Shown: positions 37,817 through 50,109 of the stretch, piece by piece | How the letters are laid out: every line of letters starts with the position of its first letter | Position numbering within the stretch: position 1 is the stretch's first letter | Source of the DNA: Osedax fenrisi | Taxonomy: Eukaryota; Annelida; Polychaeta; Sabellida; Siboglinidae | Assembly: GCA_964019155.1 (NCBI GenBank) | Contig: OZ025242.1 | Location: forward strand, 70,999,728 to 71,063,727 | Length of the DNA stretch: 64,000 nt | Direction: 5' to 3' | Position numbers and translations under genes: made by a program | Notes under the pieces: generated by a model | Told to the model about the DNA's origin: nothing | The model's input: only the letters and a program-made list of their open reading frames with translations | Databases searched by the model: none

Positions 37817-37922
37817 AAGTATGTACCGATTCTAGTATATGTAGTATACGACTACATATACAGAACTCACTGCGTTGTAGTAGTCGTATTAAACATATAC
37901 TATAATCGGTACCTACATACTT
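37817..37922. repeat. Conserved 106-nt hairpin, copy H1
   Basis: The arm AAGTATGTACCGATT-CTAGTATATGTAGTATACGACTAC pairs with its near complement after a loop containing CAGAACTCACTGCGTT. The loop is preserved in all four copies. Confidence 0.85.
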
Positions 37923-38638
37923 GTGTATTGACACTTAATGAATAACACTCTTATTATAATGATGTGATGATTATATATTATATATATATGAATAAAGCGT
38001 GATACCTAATATAAAATATAACTTTCATATAGGAAACTGTTGCATCCTAAACATCAACATCGACATGAAGAAAACCACGTAAGTTAATTGAATCTCGAGA
38101 ATTAGAGGATTTTAGATGGCGTCACAATATTAGATATATTTAAACTCATTATTATATTTGTATTGTTATTATTATGTTAATATTTATGTAGCGTACGTTA
38201 TATATTACACTTTTAAATCAAGGTTGGGGTTGTTGGATATAAATTTATTTTGAAATTTTTATTTGGGTTTTAAATATTTATAAAAATGTTAATGTTAAAT
38301 AATTTAAATTATTTTTCTGTAAAAATTATATCTATTATATCGGATAAATTAAATGTATATAGTATAAATACATAATCTTATATATCTATAGCAATCATTC
38401 ATTTTAAATATGAAATTAAATTTTATTATTTTAAGTTAAAAAAAACCCAAATCCCAACATTAAATTCATGATAGCGTGGTATTTGATAACCCCGAGCTGA
38501 ACGTAATCGCACAACTACCGAACACATACACATTTCACAGTTTAGATCACTGAGGGACTAGAGGTCACGATGTCGCTGAAGAACTAGATGCTATATAATA
38601 TATACTTATATATGGAAATATGCATCTATGCTATAGCC

Positions 38639-38697
<59 letters not shown>

Positions 38698-41390
38698 CAG
38701 TGTTCATTCTAGGTTTCAGGGCAACTACCAAAAAAAATTATTATAGGGCATTTAAATATATTTTACTAAGTAAAATGTAGGATGACATATATGAGTAATT
38801 TCGCCATCTATTTATAAATTCATTTATGATAAATAATATATTAGATGGACACTTATACCTTGAGTCAATTTAAACCTGTAACAATTGTTACTTACAAAAT
38901 CTACTTAGGAGACTTTTTGAATTAGAGATGTAAATAAATAGCAAATAAGTATTCGATTCGATTACTTATTATTCGTTTACAATTAAATGATTTACATATT
39001 GTAATTCTAATACATTGATATCAAATAATTCTTTTTATATTCAATCTCTCAACATTTGATTCACGAGATATTCAGATATTAAAAATTTTAAATTCTAGCA
39101 TTTATAATATTGAAAATTATGTTGTCGAGATCTTATAATATTGAAAATTATGTTGTCGAGATCTTATAATATTGAAAATTATGTTGTCGATATGTTATAA
39201 TATTGAAAATTAGGTAGTCGAGATCTTATAATATTGAAAATTATGTTGTTGAGATATTATAATATTGAAAATTATGTTGTCGATATGTTATAATATTGAA
39301 AATTAGGTAGTCGAGATCTTATAATATTGAAAATTATGTTGTCGATATGTCTTAATATTGAAAATTATGTAGTTGAGATCTTATAATATTGGAAATTAGA
39401 TGGTTGATATGTTATATTGAAAATTAGGTAGTCGAGAAGTTATATTTTTAAAATTAGATGTTCGAGTAGTTTGATTTATAAGTAATTTGGTTCTCGATAA
39501 GTTATAATATTATGATTATTGTAATATCATATATATATAATTATATATTTATTATAATAATGTAATAGTACTCTATCAAACTTATATATATACACTTATT
39601 TTTTTATATAAATGTATTTGTAATATTACTAATCAATCGAATAGTATATTTATAATTTAAACTTTCATATTATTATAATGATTATTATAAGCATAATGAT
39701 ATATTTCGCGAGAAGCACCTGTATACTATTATGTTAAGTATACATGATTAGTTATTTGCTTGGAAATGTATTTATAGGAATATATAAATAAATAAGTTTC
39801 TATATAATACAAATTATAAGATACTAAATATATAATATATAAAGTAATTATTTTCAATAATTATATATTATATATATATATATATACAATTAACGATATA
39901 TAATATATCGTACTTATAAATACTTAAAAATACTTATAGGTAGATAAAAATATACAAAAATACCTATATCTATATTAATATTATTATATCATACTGGTAC
40001 ACATTATTATATATAATTTATATAAGATATTTTAATTTCATAATATACAAAATTAATTAGAATGTATATTATTATTGTATTGTTTATTAAAATGTAATAA
40101 TTTGTTTGCACATTTTTGTTAATATCTTTTGTTTAAATACAAATTAAAAAAAACATAATATGAATTGTATTATATAATTTAATAAGCTTTCCAGTGATAC
40201 CAATTTTATCATAATAAAATCAATATAAAATATGTCATTCTGATGTATCAACATGCAGTACGTACTCCGTACAATGGTTGATTTTAAATTCAATATATAT
40301 AATAACTAATAAGTAGTATAATACATGATATATTTTAAACATTATATATTATATATAAGAATAATAATTATGATAAGTATGATAATTAATATATAATATG
40401 ATATTATTAAATATTAATGTAATAATAAAAATAATAATTTTAAATTTAATAATTAGATTATAATACATTTAAAAAGTATACAGTTTAATTATTATGAATA
40501 TAAAAAACAGTGAACTTATTAATAATATTGGTTATTAAATGTTTCATTATTTTTATATTTTCATGGTTTTTAATATGTCATATATCACTTTAATATTACG
40601 TTTTAAAATAGGATTTTGAATAAATATATAAAAATTACAAATTTTAAATAAAACAATCACGTGATTTATATATATTGGGAGAAAAGAATTGGAATAAAAA
40701 TAATTATTGAATTAATTTTCATATATTATTATCCGGATTATTATAAATATAAATTGGTAGCAAATTCACTACCCAATATTTAAAGTTTGCTACCCAATTT
40801 TCATTTTGGGTAGTGAATTTGCTACCCAATCTAAAAATAGATTATTCTAAATATAGTTCAAGCAGTTTATTATCATATTTCATATTTAATTTGAATTTGA
40901 ATCTAAATTCTTTGTTTATATAAAATATCAAATGGATATAACAAATGGCAAATAGTATATATTCGCCATTATTTGAAAAATAATGAATTTATCCTAATGT
41001 TATGACAGAATTTATTCATATTCTCCATTATTTTAATACTTAAATAATAATAGAATAATAATAATACATTTAATCACCATTTTATAAATATTTATTGAAA
41101 ATCTGCCATTTATTAAATAAAAATTCTTCATTATTTTAATACTTAAATAATAATATAATAATAACACATTTAATCGTCATTTTATAAATATTCATTGGAA
41201 AACTGACATTTAATAAATAATATATTCCTTTAATTATAGATATAACACATTTAATTAATGATATTACAAGTATATTAATAATAACTTAATAATTAAACTT
41301 AATCCATATAATTATATATTTAGGGCAGCTACCCACAACATTAGGGCACTTCCCAATTTGGGTAGCTGGGTAGCTCTAGAATGAACACTG
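38698..41390. mobile_element. hAT-type non-autonomous element, 2693 bp, with 8-bp target duplication
   Basis: The ends are CAGTGTTCATTCTAG and its exact complement. ATATGTAC flanks both sides (38690-38697 and 41391-41398). The equivalent place in copy 2 (44753-44760, ATATGTGC) and copy 3 (near 47960) has no insertion, so the empty site is visible in the same window. CTACCCAA words cluster at 40757-40830 and at both ends. No transposase frame remains. It contains a 31-bp minisatellite. Confidence 0.93.
39105..39510. repeat. 31-bp minisatellite inside the hAT-type element
   Basis: About 11-12 diverging units of TTATAATATTGAAAATTA-GTTGTCGAGATC. The first units are 31 bp apart exactly (39121, 39152, 39183); later ones carry small deletions. 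Confidence 0.9.
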
Positions 41391-41876
41391 ATATGTACCT
41401 ATATAATCTCAAAATTTCATAAACCTATTTTATTAAATATGATATAATAGACGGTAACATGGATGTATACATACAGTATTATAATACATATATTATAAAA
41501 TATAATACATAATAAACATAAAACATAATAATTATTAATTAATGGAATACATTCTTATTATGCCCTTCAACTTTTATACCATGTTAGCCGATTCTATACC
41601 ATATGATACTTCATAATTAGGTATATTATAATGCAATCGTTAATCAAATCTAAACACATTATTATTTATTTCATATACTATATATATACAATTTATAATG
41701 TACGTTATACATTATACATGTGTATATTTTATATTTAAATACCCATATTTACCATTATAGCTAATGTATACATATCGCATTCATCATTACTAAATGTTCA
41801 ACTTTATTAAACATGTAATATATTTAAGGTTATAAACTATAGATTATACATAAATATATGTATATATATATATAAA

Positions 41877-41918
<42 letters not shown>

Positions 41919-42411
41919 TATGTATATATATATATAAATATAATAAATCTACTATAAAATATTAATTAATTGAATTTTTTTCTTCTTATTAGTAATATAT
42001 TCTAATAAATGCGTAGGGAACAATACAAAAGTGTGAGCGTACATATATACACGCACTATATAAATTCAAATTATTTCTTGTATATTAAAAATAATTCAGA
42101 GTTAAAAGTTACAAACTATATGATGATGTCATATGCATATCTCTTACTATACTCAATATATATATATATATATATATATATAAGTAAATATTATAATAAA
42201 TATTATACAGTAATATAATACTTTAGTTTCTATTGACTGGTATAAAAACTGGCCGAAAAAATGGCCAGAATCTACAAATTAAAATTATTGATTCAGACAA
42301 TATTATATATAGTTATTAGATATATCAAATATTATATATCATAAATACATATATACATATATACTGAATCTGATATTATTATTATTATTATTATATATAT
42401 GTCATGCTCGA

Positions 42412-42465
<54 letters not shown>

Positions 42466-42908
42466 AAGGACTGAACATAATATAATGGTAGTCATGATGG
42501 GTATCATTGTAGGCCAATACATTGTAAAAATACACAATTGTATATATAAAAAATATACATATATATATATATATATAATAAATAATATAATATAGAATAT
42601 AAATATACTATAAAATATAAATTAATCTAATTTGCTTCGCTAGAATAATGTAATATATATTTGTTGGTATATTATGCTAATATTAAATATTATATATATA
42701 TATATATATATATGAATCGAGCATGACACCTAATATAAAATACAACTTTTACATAGGAAACTGTTGCCTACTTAAACATCGACATCGACATCAACATCAG
42801 GACATCCGAAAAAAACTTTGTACCCAAATATTACAGGACATAAGGTACCAGGAGGAAGTCAGAAAACTTCTATTAAAATATAAAAGATATATGTAATACA
42901 AGAACATG

Positions 42909-42977
<69 letters not shown>

Positions 42978-43092
42978 TTTTAGAAGTATTTGATAGTCCT
43001 TATTAAATTATTTTTTAACTTAAATATCCAGTGTTGGTATATTATATAATTAGATCCCTATTTATATATGAACAATATATATATATACATAA

Positions 43093-43194
43093 AAGTATGT
43101 ACCGATTCTAGTATATGTAGTATACGACTACATATACAGAACTCACTGCGTTGTAATAGTCGTATTAAACATATACTATAATCGGTACATACTT
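43093..43194. repeat. Conserved hairpin, copy H2
   Basis: Same stem and loop as H1 with one loop-side change (GTTGTAATAG for GTTGTAGTAG). Confidence 0.85.
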
Positions 43195-43359
43195 GTATAT
43201 TGAAACTTAATGAATAACACTTTTATTATTATACATGTGATAGTTATTATGTTTGATATCTTACGCTGATGTATAACATTATATATATTATATATATAAT
43301 AAATAATGATAATATAAATGATATAATATGATACGGTAAGGTCCAGATAACCCTACAAT

Positions 43360-43719
43360 AGTCCGATGTTATGTGATGGACAGATACACACACAGGCACT
43401 ATACGCTATAAACTGACCACCAGGGGGACCCTTCACTCGTAGTACCGGTGGCTGTAGTAACAGGGAGGCCACGCCCACTAAATACTGTCTAATTGACCAC
43501 TACCACGGCAATAGCGTTCACTGATAGATTCCTGCACCATACACAGGCTACACTCGCCCTACCTACACCGAACTCTACCCCACGCAATGTATGGAGTTCA
43601 TGCGAGCTCCCACGGGCTACGGGAGATGTGCGATGAATGGAATGCTCATCGGAATGCTTGAAAGGAATACCCTCGGATACGATGATCAAAGTATGAAAGA
43701 TGAATCCACCGCTAACTAG
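43360..43719 (+). pseudogene. Unidentified GC-rich exon-like island (copy B)
   Basis: Two coding-like segments share one reading frame. The first contains PPGGPFTRSTGGCSNREATP and ends at TGA-TAG (43522-43527). The second, after that TAG, contains IPAPYTGYTRPTYTELYPTQ and later RCAMNGMLIGMLERNTLGYD, ending at TAG 43717. The first segment matches the fragment at 35448-35591 in inverted orientation, with one G inserted near 43427 that breaks its upstream frame. P-A-P-x-T-G is common to copy A and the second segment, hinting at an internal repeat. No family is recognised. Copy B sits inside tandem copy 2. Probably gene fragments; a functional small gene cannot be excluded. A minus-strand ORF at 43489-43689 is treated as a shadow. 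Confidence 0.45.
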
Positions 43720-43743
43720 GTAAATAAACTAATTCATACATGC

Positions 43744-43781
<38 letters not shown>

Positions 43782-43886
43782 TTTAGACATATATATTTAT
43801 ATATTTATTCGTTTTAAAATAACATTATATTTAGGTATATTATCTCTTTACTATTCATAAATAGATATTTATATAATAATATCTAT

Positions 43887-43925
<39 letters not shown>

Positions 43926-43926
43926 A

Positions 43927-44028
43927 AAGTATGTACCGATTCTAGTATATGTAGTATACGACTACATATACAGAACTCACTGCGTTGTAGTAGTCGTATT
44001 AAACATATACTATAATCGGTACATACTT
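43927..44028. repeat. Conserved hairpin, copy H3
   Basis: Stem and loop as in H1; lies at the junction after the GC-rich island. Confidence 0.85.
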
Positions 44029-45189
44029 GTGTATTGACACTTAATGAATAACACTCTTATTATAATGATGTGATGATTATATATTATATATATACGAATC
44101 AAGCGTGATACCTAATATAAAATATAACTTTCATATAGGAAACTGTTGCCTCCTAAACATCAACATAGACATGAAGAAAACCACGTAAGTTAATTGAATC
44201 TCGAGAATTAGAGGATTTTAGATGGCGTCACACTATTAGATATATTTAAACTCATTATTATATTTGCATTGTTATTATTATGTTAATATTTATGTAGCGT
44301 ACGTTATATATTACACTTTTAAATCAAGGTTGGGGTTGTTGGATATAAATTTATTTTGAAATTTTTATTTGGGTTTTAAATATTTATAAAAATGTTAATG
44401 TTAAATAATTTAAATTATTTTTCTGTAAAAATTATATATATTATATCGGATAAATTAAATGTATCTAGTATAAATACATAATCTTATATATCTATAGCAA
44501 TCATTCATTTTAAATATGAAATTAAATTTTATTATTTTAAGTTAAAAAAAACCCAAATCCCAACATTAAATTCACGATAGCGTGGTATTTAACAACCCCG
44601 AGCTGAACGTAATCGCACAACTACCGAACACATACACATTTCACTATTTAGATCACTGAGAGACTAGAGGTCACGATGTCGCTGAAGAACTAGATGCTAT
44701 ATAATATATACTTATATATGGAAATATCCATCTATGCTATATATATATATATATATATGTGCCTATATAATCTCAAAATTTGATAAACCTATTTTATTAA
44801 ATATTATATAATAGACGGTAACATGGATGTATATATACAGTATTATATTACATATATTATAAAATATAATACATAATAAACATAAAACATAATAAATATT
44901 AATTAATGGAATACATTCTTATTATGACCTTCAACTTTTATACCATGTTAGCTGATTCTATACCATATGATACTTCATTATTAGGTATATTATAATGGAA
45001 TCATTAATCAAATCTAATCATATTATTCTTTATTTCATACACTATATATATATATATAGGCCTACCTATATACAATTTATAATGTACATTATACATTATA
45101 CATGTGTATATTTTATATTTAAATACCCATATTTTCCATTATAGCTAATGTATATATATACATGATATGTATACATATCGCATTCATCA

Positions 45190-45491
45190 CGAGAGATCCT
45201 AAATATTCGATCTTTGAAGTGAAAGCGAAGAAAATGAAATTCACGATCGACGAAGATCTAATAAATGCGATTAATCAAGATTCTCCGAACACTAAAGTTT
45301 GGCAGACAATATTAACAGCCGACTTTAAGAACTACAATAGTTTTCTTTCAGAAGTCGAAACAGAATTTGCTTGTATATGTTGCCAGGACATTGTTCTGAA
45401 CCCCATGATTATTAGTTGCACACATACAATATGTAAGGAGGTATTGATTAAAGCGACCCACTTATGCATTCCAGCCTATATAATATATTAA
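45190..45491 (+). pseudogene. UHRF1-like C-terminal fragment with truncated RING domain
   Basis: The translation aligns with the linker and RING of UHRF1, the E3 ligase that reads hemimethylated DNA. KFTIDEDLINAINQD-NTKVW corresponds to the pre-RING helix region. It is followed by FLSEVETEFACICCQDIV and CTHTICKE. The CxxC pair and the C-x-H-x2-C ligands are present. The next Cys is replaced by Val and the final CPxC reads CIPAY, then a stop, so only half the zinc sites can form. Alternatively the exon ends at GAG|GTATTG (45435) with the remaining RING elsewhere. No SRA, PHD or Tudor part is nearby. The ATG at 45162 lies in flanking repeat DNA, so it is not a natural start. Confidence 0.7.
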
Positions 45492-45537
45492 TGATCATTG
45501 TAAATCTCTATTTGAAAACTATATCCGTTTTTATCTG

Positions 45538-46158
45538 ATAAAGTGGGAAGTATTATTTTATTTTTGTTTGTTCTGTATTATATTTTGTTATACATTTATT
45601 TTTGTTATAGAAAATCCGGGTTTTTTATATCTATATTTCAAATATACTATAATATAAAATTAATAATTCATTATTATTACAGATAAATTGGGAAGTATTA
45701 TTTTATTTTTGTTTGTTCGGTATTATATGTTTGTTTTATATATATGTTGTAAATATGTTTCAAATGTATTATATTACTAAACTACAATATTAATAATTTT
45801 CTATTATTTCAGATTATAGTGATAAGTATTATATTGTTTGTTTCGTAATATTATTGGTATGTTGTGTTATTAACTGTTTTTGTATATGTATATTGGTTTA
45901 TTTTATTTGTAACTTATTCTGTTTGTATATATGTTTCAAATTTATTATAGGTACCTACAATTAAAATATAAAATTAATAAAGTATTACCTACTATTATTA
46001 CAGATTTTGGTAAGTATTACATTAATTGTTTGTTTCATTCTAGTATTTGATTTATTCTAGTATTGGTTTATTTGATTTTTAACATGTTCTGTTTATAATA
46101 TATTTAAAATTTAACATTTAAATATTAAACTATAACTAATAATTTATTAATAACACAG
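45538..46158 (+). repeat. Four tandem intron-like units
   Basis: Units start at 45538, 45683, 45813 and 46004 (lengths 145, 130, 191 and 155). Each begins AT-nnn-TG, then AAGTATTA and a T-rich stretch with TTTGTTTGTT, and ends TATTATTACAG or similar. Each unit thus pairs a donor-like GTAAGTATT (perfect in the fourth) with an acceptor at its end, leaving 6-9 nt between an acceptor and the next donor. Confidence 0.6.
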
Positions 46159-46196
46159 GGTACAAAGATAAGAAGAATTCTATAAAGTTAAAGTAG
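46159..46196 (+). pseudogene. Possible last exon of the UHRF1-like fragment
   Basis: After ACACAG, an open piece reads GYKDKKNSIKLK then TAG. UHRF1 proteins end shortly after a PGY motif, so GY plus a basic tail fits, but the match is short. Confidence 0.3.
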
Positions 46197-46564
46197 AAAT
46201 TGAATATTTCGATGCCACTTATAAAATAATGTATTTTATTTCTATTTTCGATTATTTTTACGCTATATTTTATTTCTATTTTGATCATTTTTCGTTTATT
46301 TTTACTATATGATTTATTTCTACTTTCGATTGTTTTTCGTTTATTTTTACGGTAACTGTAAAACGTTTTAATTTCTTTAATTTTTTAATTTCGCATTATT
46401 CTTTGTTTATTTATATAACGTATGTTATCGTTAGCAACTATTTATACTTTATACTTTTCGATTATATTTTCGGCTATGTATTTGTTTAAATAAATTATCA
46501 ATCAATCATTACTAAATGTTCAACTTTACTAAACATGTAATATATTTCAGGTTATAAACTATAG

Positions 46565-46609
<45 letters not shown>

Positions 46610-47727
46610 TATATATATATAATAAATCTACTATAAAATATTAATTAATTGAATTTTATTCTTGATTTTTTTTTCTTATTATTAATATATTCTAATACCT
46701 GCGTAGGGAAGCAATACAAAAGTTGTATTGTATCTTGCCATAATATAAGATATACACACACACATGCACACATATATACATGCACTATATAAATTATAAT
46801 TATTACTCGTATATTAAAAATAATTCAGAGTTATAAGTTACAAACTATTTGATGATGTCATATGCATATCTCTTACTATACTCAATATATATATATATAT
46901 AAGTATATATTATAATAAATATTATAAAGTAATAAAATACTTTAGTTTCTATTGACTGGTATAGAATGGCCAGAAACTACAAATTAAAATTATTGATTCA
47001 GAAAATATTATATAGAGTTATTAGATATCTCAAATATTATGTATCATAAATACATATATATATATATATATATATCATGCTCGATTCATATATATATATA
47101 TAGTTAAAGGACTGAACATAATATATTGGTAGTCATGATGGGCATCATTGTATGCCAATACATTGTAAAAATACACAACTGTATATATAAAAAATATACA
47201 TATACATAATATGTATATATGTATATATATATATATAATAATATAATATAGAATATAAATATACTATAAAATATAAATTAATCTAATTTGCTTCGCTAGA
47301 ATAATGTAATATATATTTGTTGGTATATTATGCTAATGTTAAATATTATATATTATATATATATGTATATGAATCGAGCATTACACCTAATATAAAATAC
47401 AACTTTCACATAGGAAACTGTCGCCTACCTAAACATCGACATCGACATAAACATCGACATCAGGACATCCGAAAAAAACTCAGAACTAAATATCACAGGA
47501 CATAAGGTACCAGGATGAAGTTAGAAAATTTCTCTTAAAATATAAAAGATACATGTAATATAAAAGAACCCACTATAACTATATATATATATATATATAT
47601 TAGTTATAGAAGTATTTTATAGTCATTATTAAATTATTTTTTAACTTAAAGATCCAGTGTTGATACATTATATAATTAGATCCCTCATTTATATATGAAC
47701 AATATATATATATATATATATATATAA

Positions 47728-47829
47728 AAGTATGTACCGATTCTAGTATATGTAGTATACGACTACATATATAGAACTCACTGCGTTGTAGTAGTCGTAT
47801 TAAACATATACTATAATCGGTACATACTT
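47728..47829. repeat. Conserved hairpin, copy H4
   Basis: Stem and loop as in H1 with one change in the loop (ATATAGAACTCACTGCG). Confidence 0.85.
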
Positions 47830-48348
47830 GTGTATTTACACTTAATGAATAAAACTCTTATTATTATTATGCATGAGATTATTATTATGTTTGATAACTT
47901 ACGCCGATGTATATTATATATTATATATATAAACGCATCTATGCTATAGCCTATATATATATATGTAAACCTATATAATCTCAATATTTCATAAACCTAT
48001 TTAGTTAAATATGATATAATAGACGGTAACATGGATGTATACATACAGTATTATATTACATATATTATTAAACGTCGTATTGACATTTATCAGTATTAAC
48101 AATATCAGTATAATAATATTAATAGTATATTAATTAATGGAATACCTTCTTATTATACCCTTAACGCCCTGTTAACTTTTATACCATGTTAGCTGGTGCT
48201 ATACCATATGATACTTCATTATTAGGTATATTATAATTAAATCGTTAATCAAATCTAAACACATTATTCATTATTTCATAAACTATATGTATAGTTTATA
48301 TATGTACAATTTATAATGTACATTATACGTTATACATGTGTATATTTT

Positions 48349-49652
<1,304 letters not shown>

Positions 49653-49796
49653 CAGTGGTTCCCAGACTTTTTAATATATAAGATATAATTATTTGTTATT
49701 TATTTCAATGTTATACAATTTATAAAGTAACGCGACCCCCACAAAAATAGCAGGCGACCCACTTGTGGGTCGCGACCCCCAGTTTGGGAACCACTG
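49653..49796. mobile_element. hAT-type MITE, 144 bp, perfect 8-bp target duplication
   Basis: CAGTGGTTCCCAGACTTTTT at the left and, in reverse complement, CAGTGGTTCCCAAACTG at the right. CTATAGTA flanks both sides exactly. GCGACCC words are repeated near the right end. It shares its outer end with the element at 25166-25421 but has a different interior. Confidence 0.92.
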
Positions 49797-50109
49797 CTAT
49801 AGTATATAATGATGCCTTATACACACTGCATGTCCACATCTATAGCAGACCCCTACGTAATGTTATTATCAGTAATATTGCTCGCTACCTAGTCTTACCT
49901 AATCTCTCGAGTGATCTCTCGATACTCTAAATAATACTAATCTATCTCATGCATGTATTGAAGATACTATACATAGTCGAGTGTATATTTTCGTATAACT
50001 ATTCAATTGCATTATGTATCATCGATATAGATTAATGTTGGTCAAATAAAACTGTAATATGATAAATTTATGTATTATAATCTTATTTTTATTAACTACA
50101 ATTTTAACA
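49797..50109. other. Non-coding stretch
   Basis: Slightly GC-richer than average around 49815-49940, but no frame or repeat is recognised. Confidence 0.4.

Larger units (their letters stand above)
36553..41727 (+). repeat. Tandem triplication, copy 1 (interrupted by a hAT element)
   Basis: Starts TTTATATTTAAATAC and ends just after TACATGTGTATATTTT. Landmarks shared with copies 2 and 3: AATGCGTAGGGAA, TTCTATTGACTGGTAT, TGTCATGCTCGATTCAT and its inverse, a 106-nt hairpin, and GACGGTAACATGGATG. Without the hAT insertion it is about 2.5 kb. It has no host gene. A short His/Arg-rich frame (near 37545-37600) recurs in each copy. Confidence 0.85.
41728..45110 (+). repeat. Tandem triplication, copy 2 (mosaic, with GC-rich insert)
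   Basis: Same boundary words as copy 1. It carries two hairpin copies (43093-43194 and 43927-44028) separated by the GC-rich island at 43.36-43.72 kb. The part 44090-44730 matches 37990-38640 of copy 1 closely (for example GGTTGGGGTTGTTGG), while the first hairpin flank resembles copy 3 (TTTGATATCTTACGC). This suggests unequal recombination between copies. Confidence 0.85.
45190..46504 (+). mobile_element. Inserted segment carrying a UHRF1-like gene fragment
   Basis: Copies 1 and 2 read through this point (GCATTCATCATTACTAAATG in copy 2), whereas here CATTCATCA is followed by 1315 foreign bases and the match resumes with ATCATTACTAAATG. ATCA is shared by both junctions and is repeated at the right end (ATCAATCAATCA). 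The insert is a displaced genomic piece, because it holds an exon-like part, intron-like repeats and an AATAAA near 46490. The mechanism is unknown. Confidence 0.75.
45111..48348 (+). repeat. Tandem triplication, copy 3 (interrupted by a UHRF1 fragment)
   Basis: Same boundary words as copies 1 and 2. The segment corresponding to 37990-38630 is missing, joining hairpin sequence directly to CATCTATGCTATAGCC. Without the insert it is about 1.9 kb. Confidence 0.85.

Noticed and set aside
38698..41390. Helitron as the explanation for the insertion
   Set aside because: Perfect TIRs and an 8-bp target duplication point to hAT; Helitrons have neither.
43489..43689. Minus-strand ORF in the GC-rich island
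   Set aside because: The plus-strand frame continues the frame shared with the fragment at 35.5 kb; the minus frame is most simply its shadow, though not excluded.
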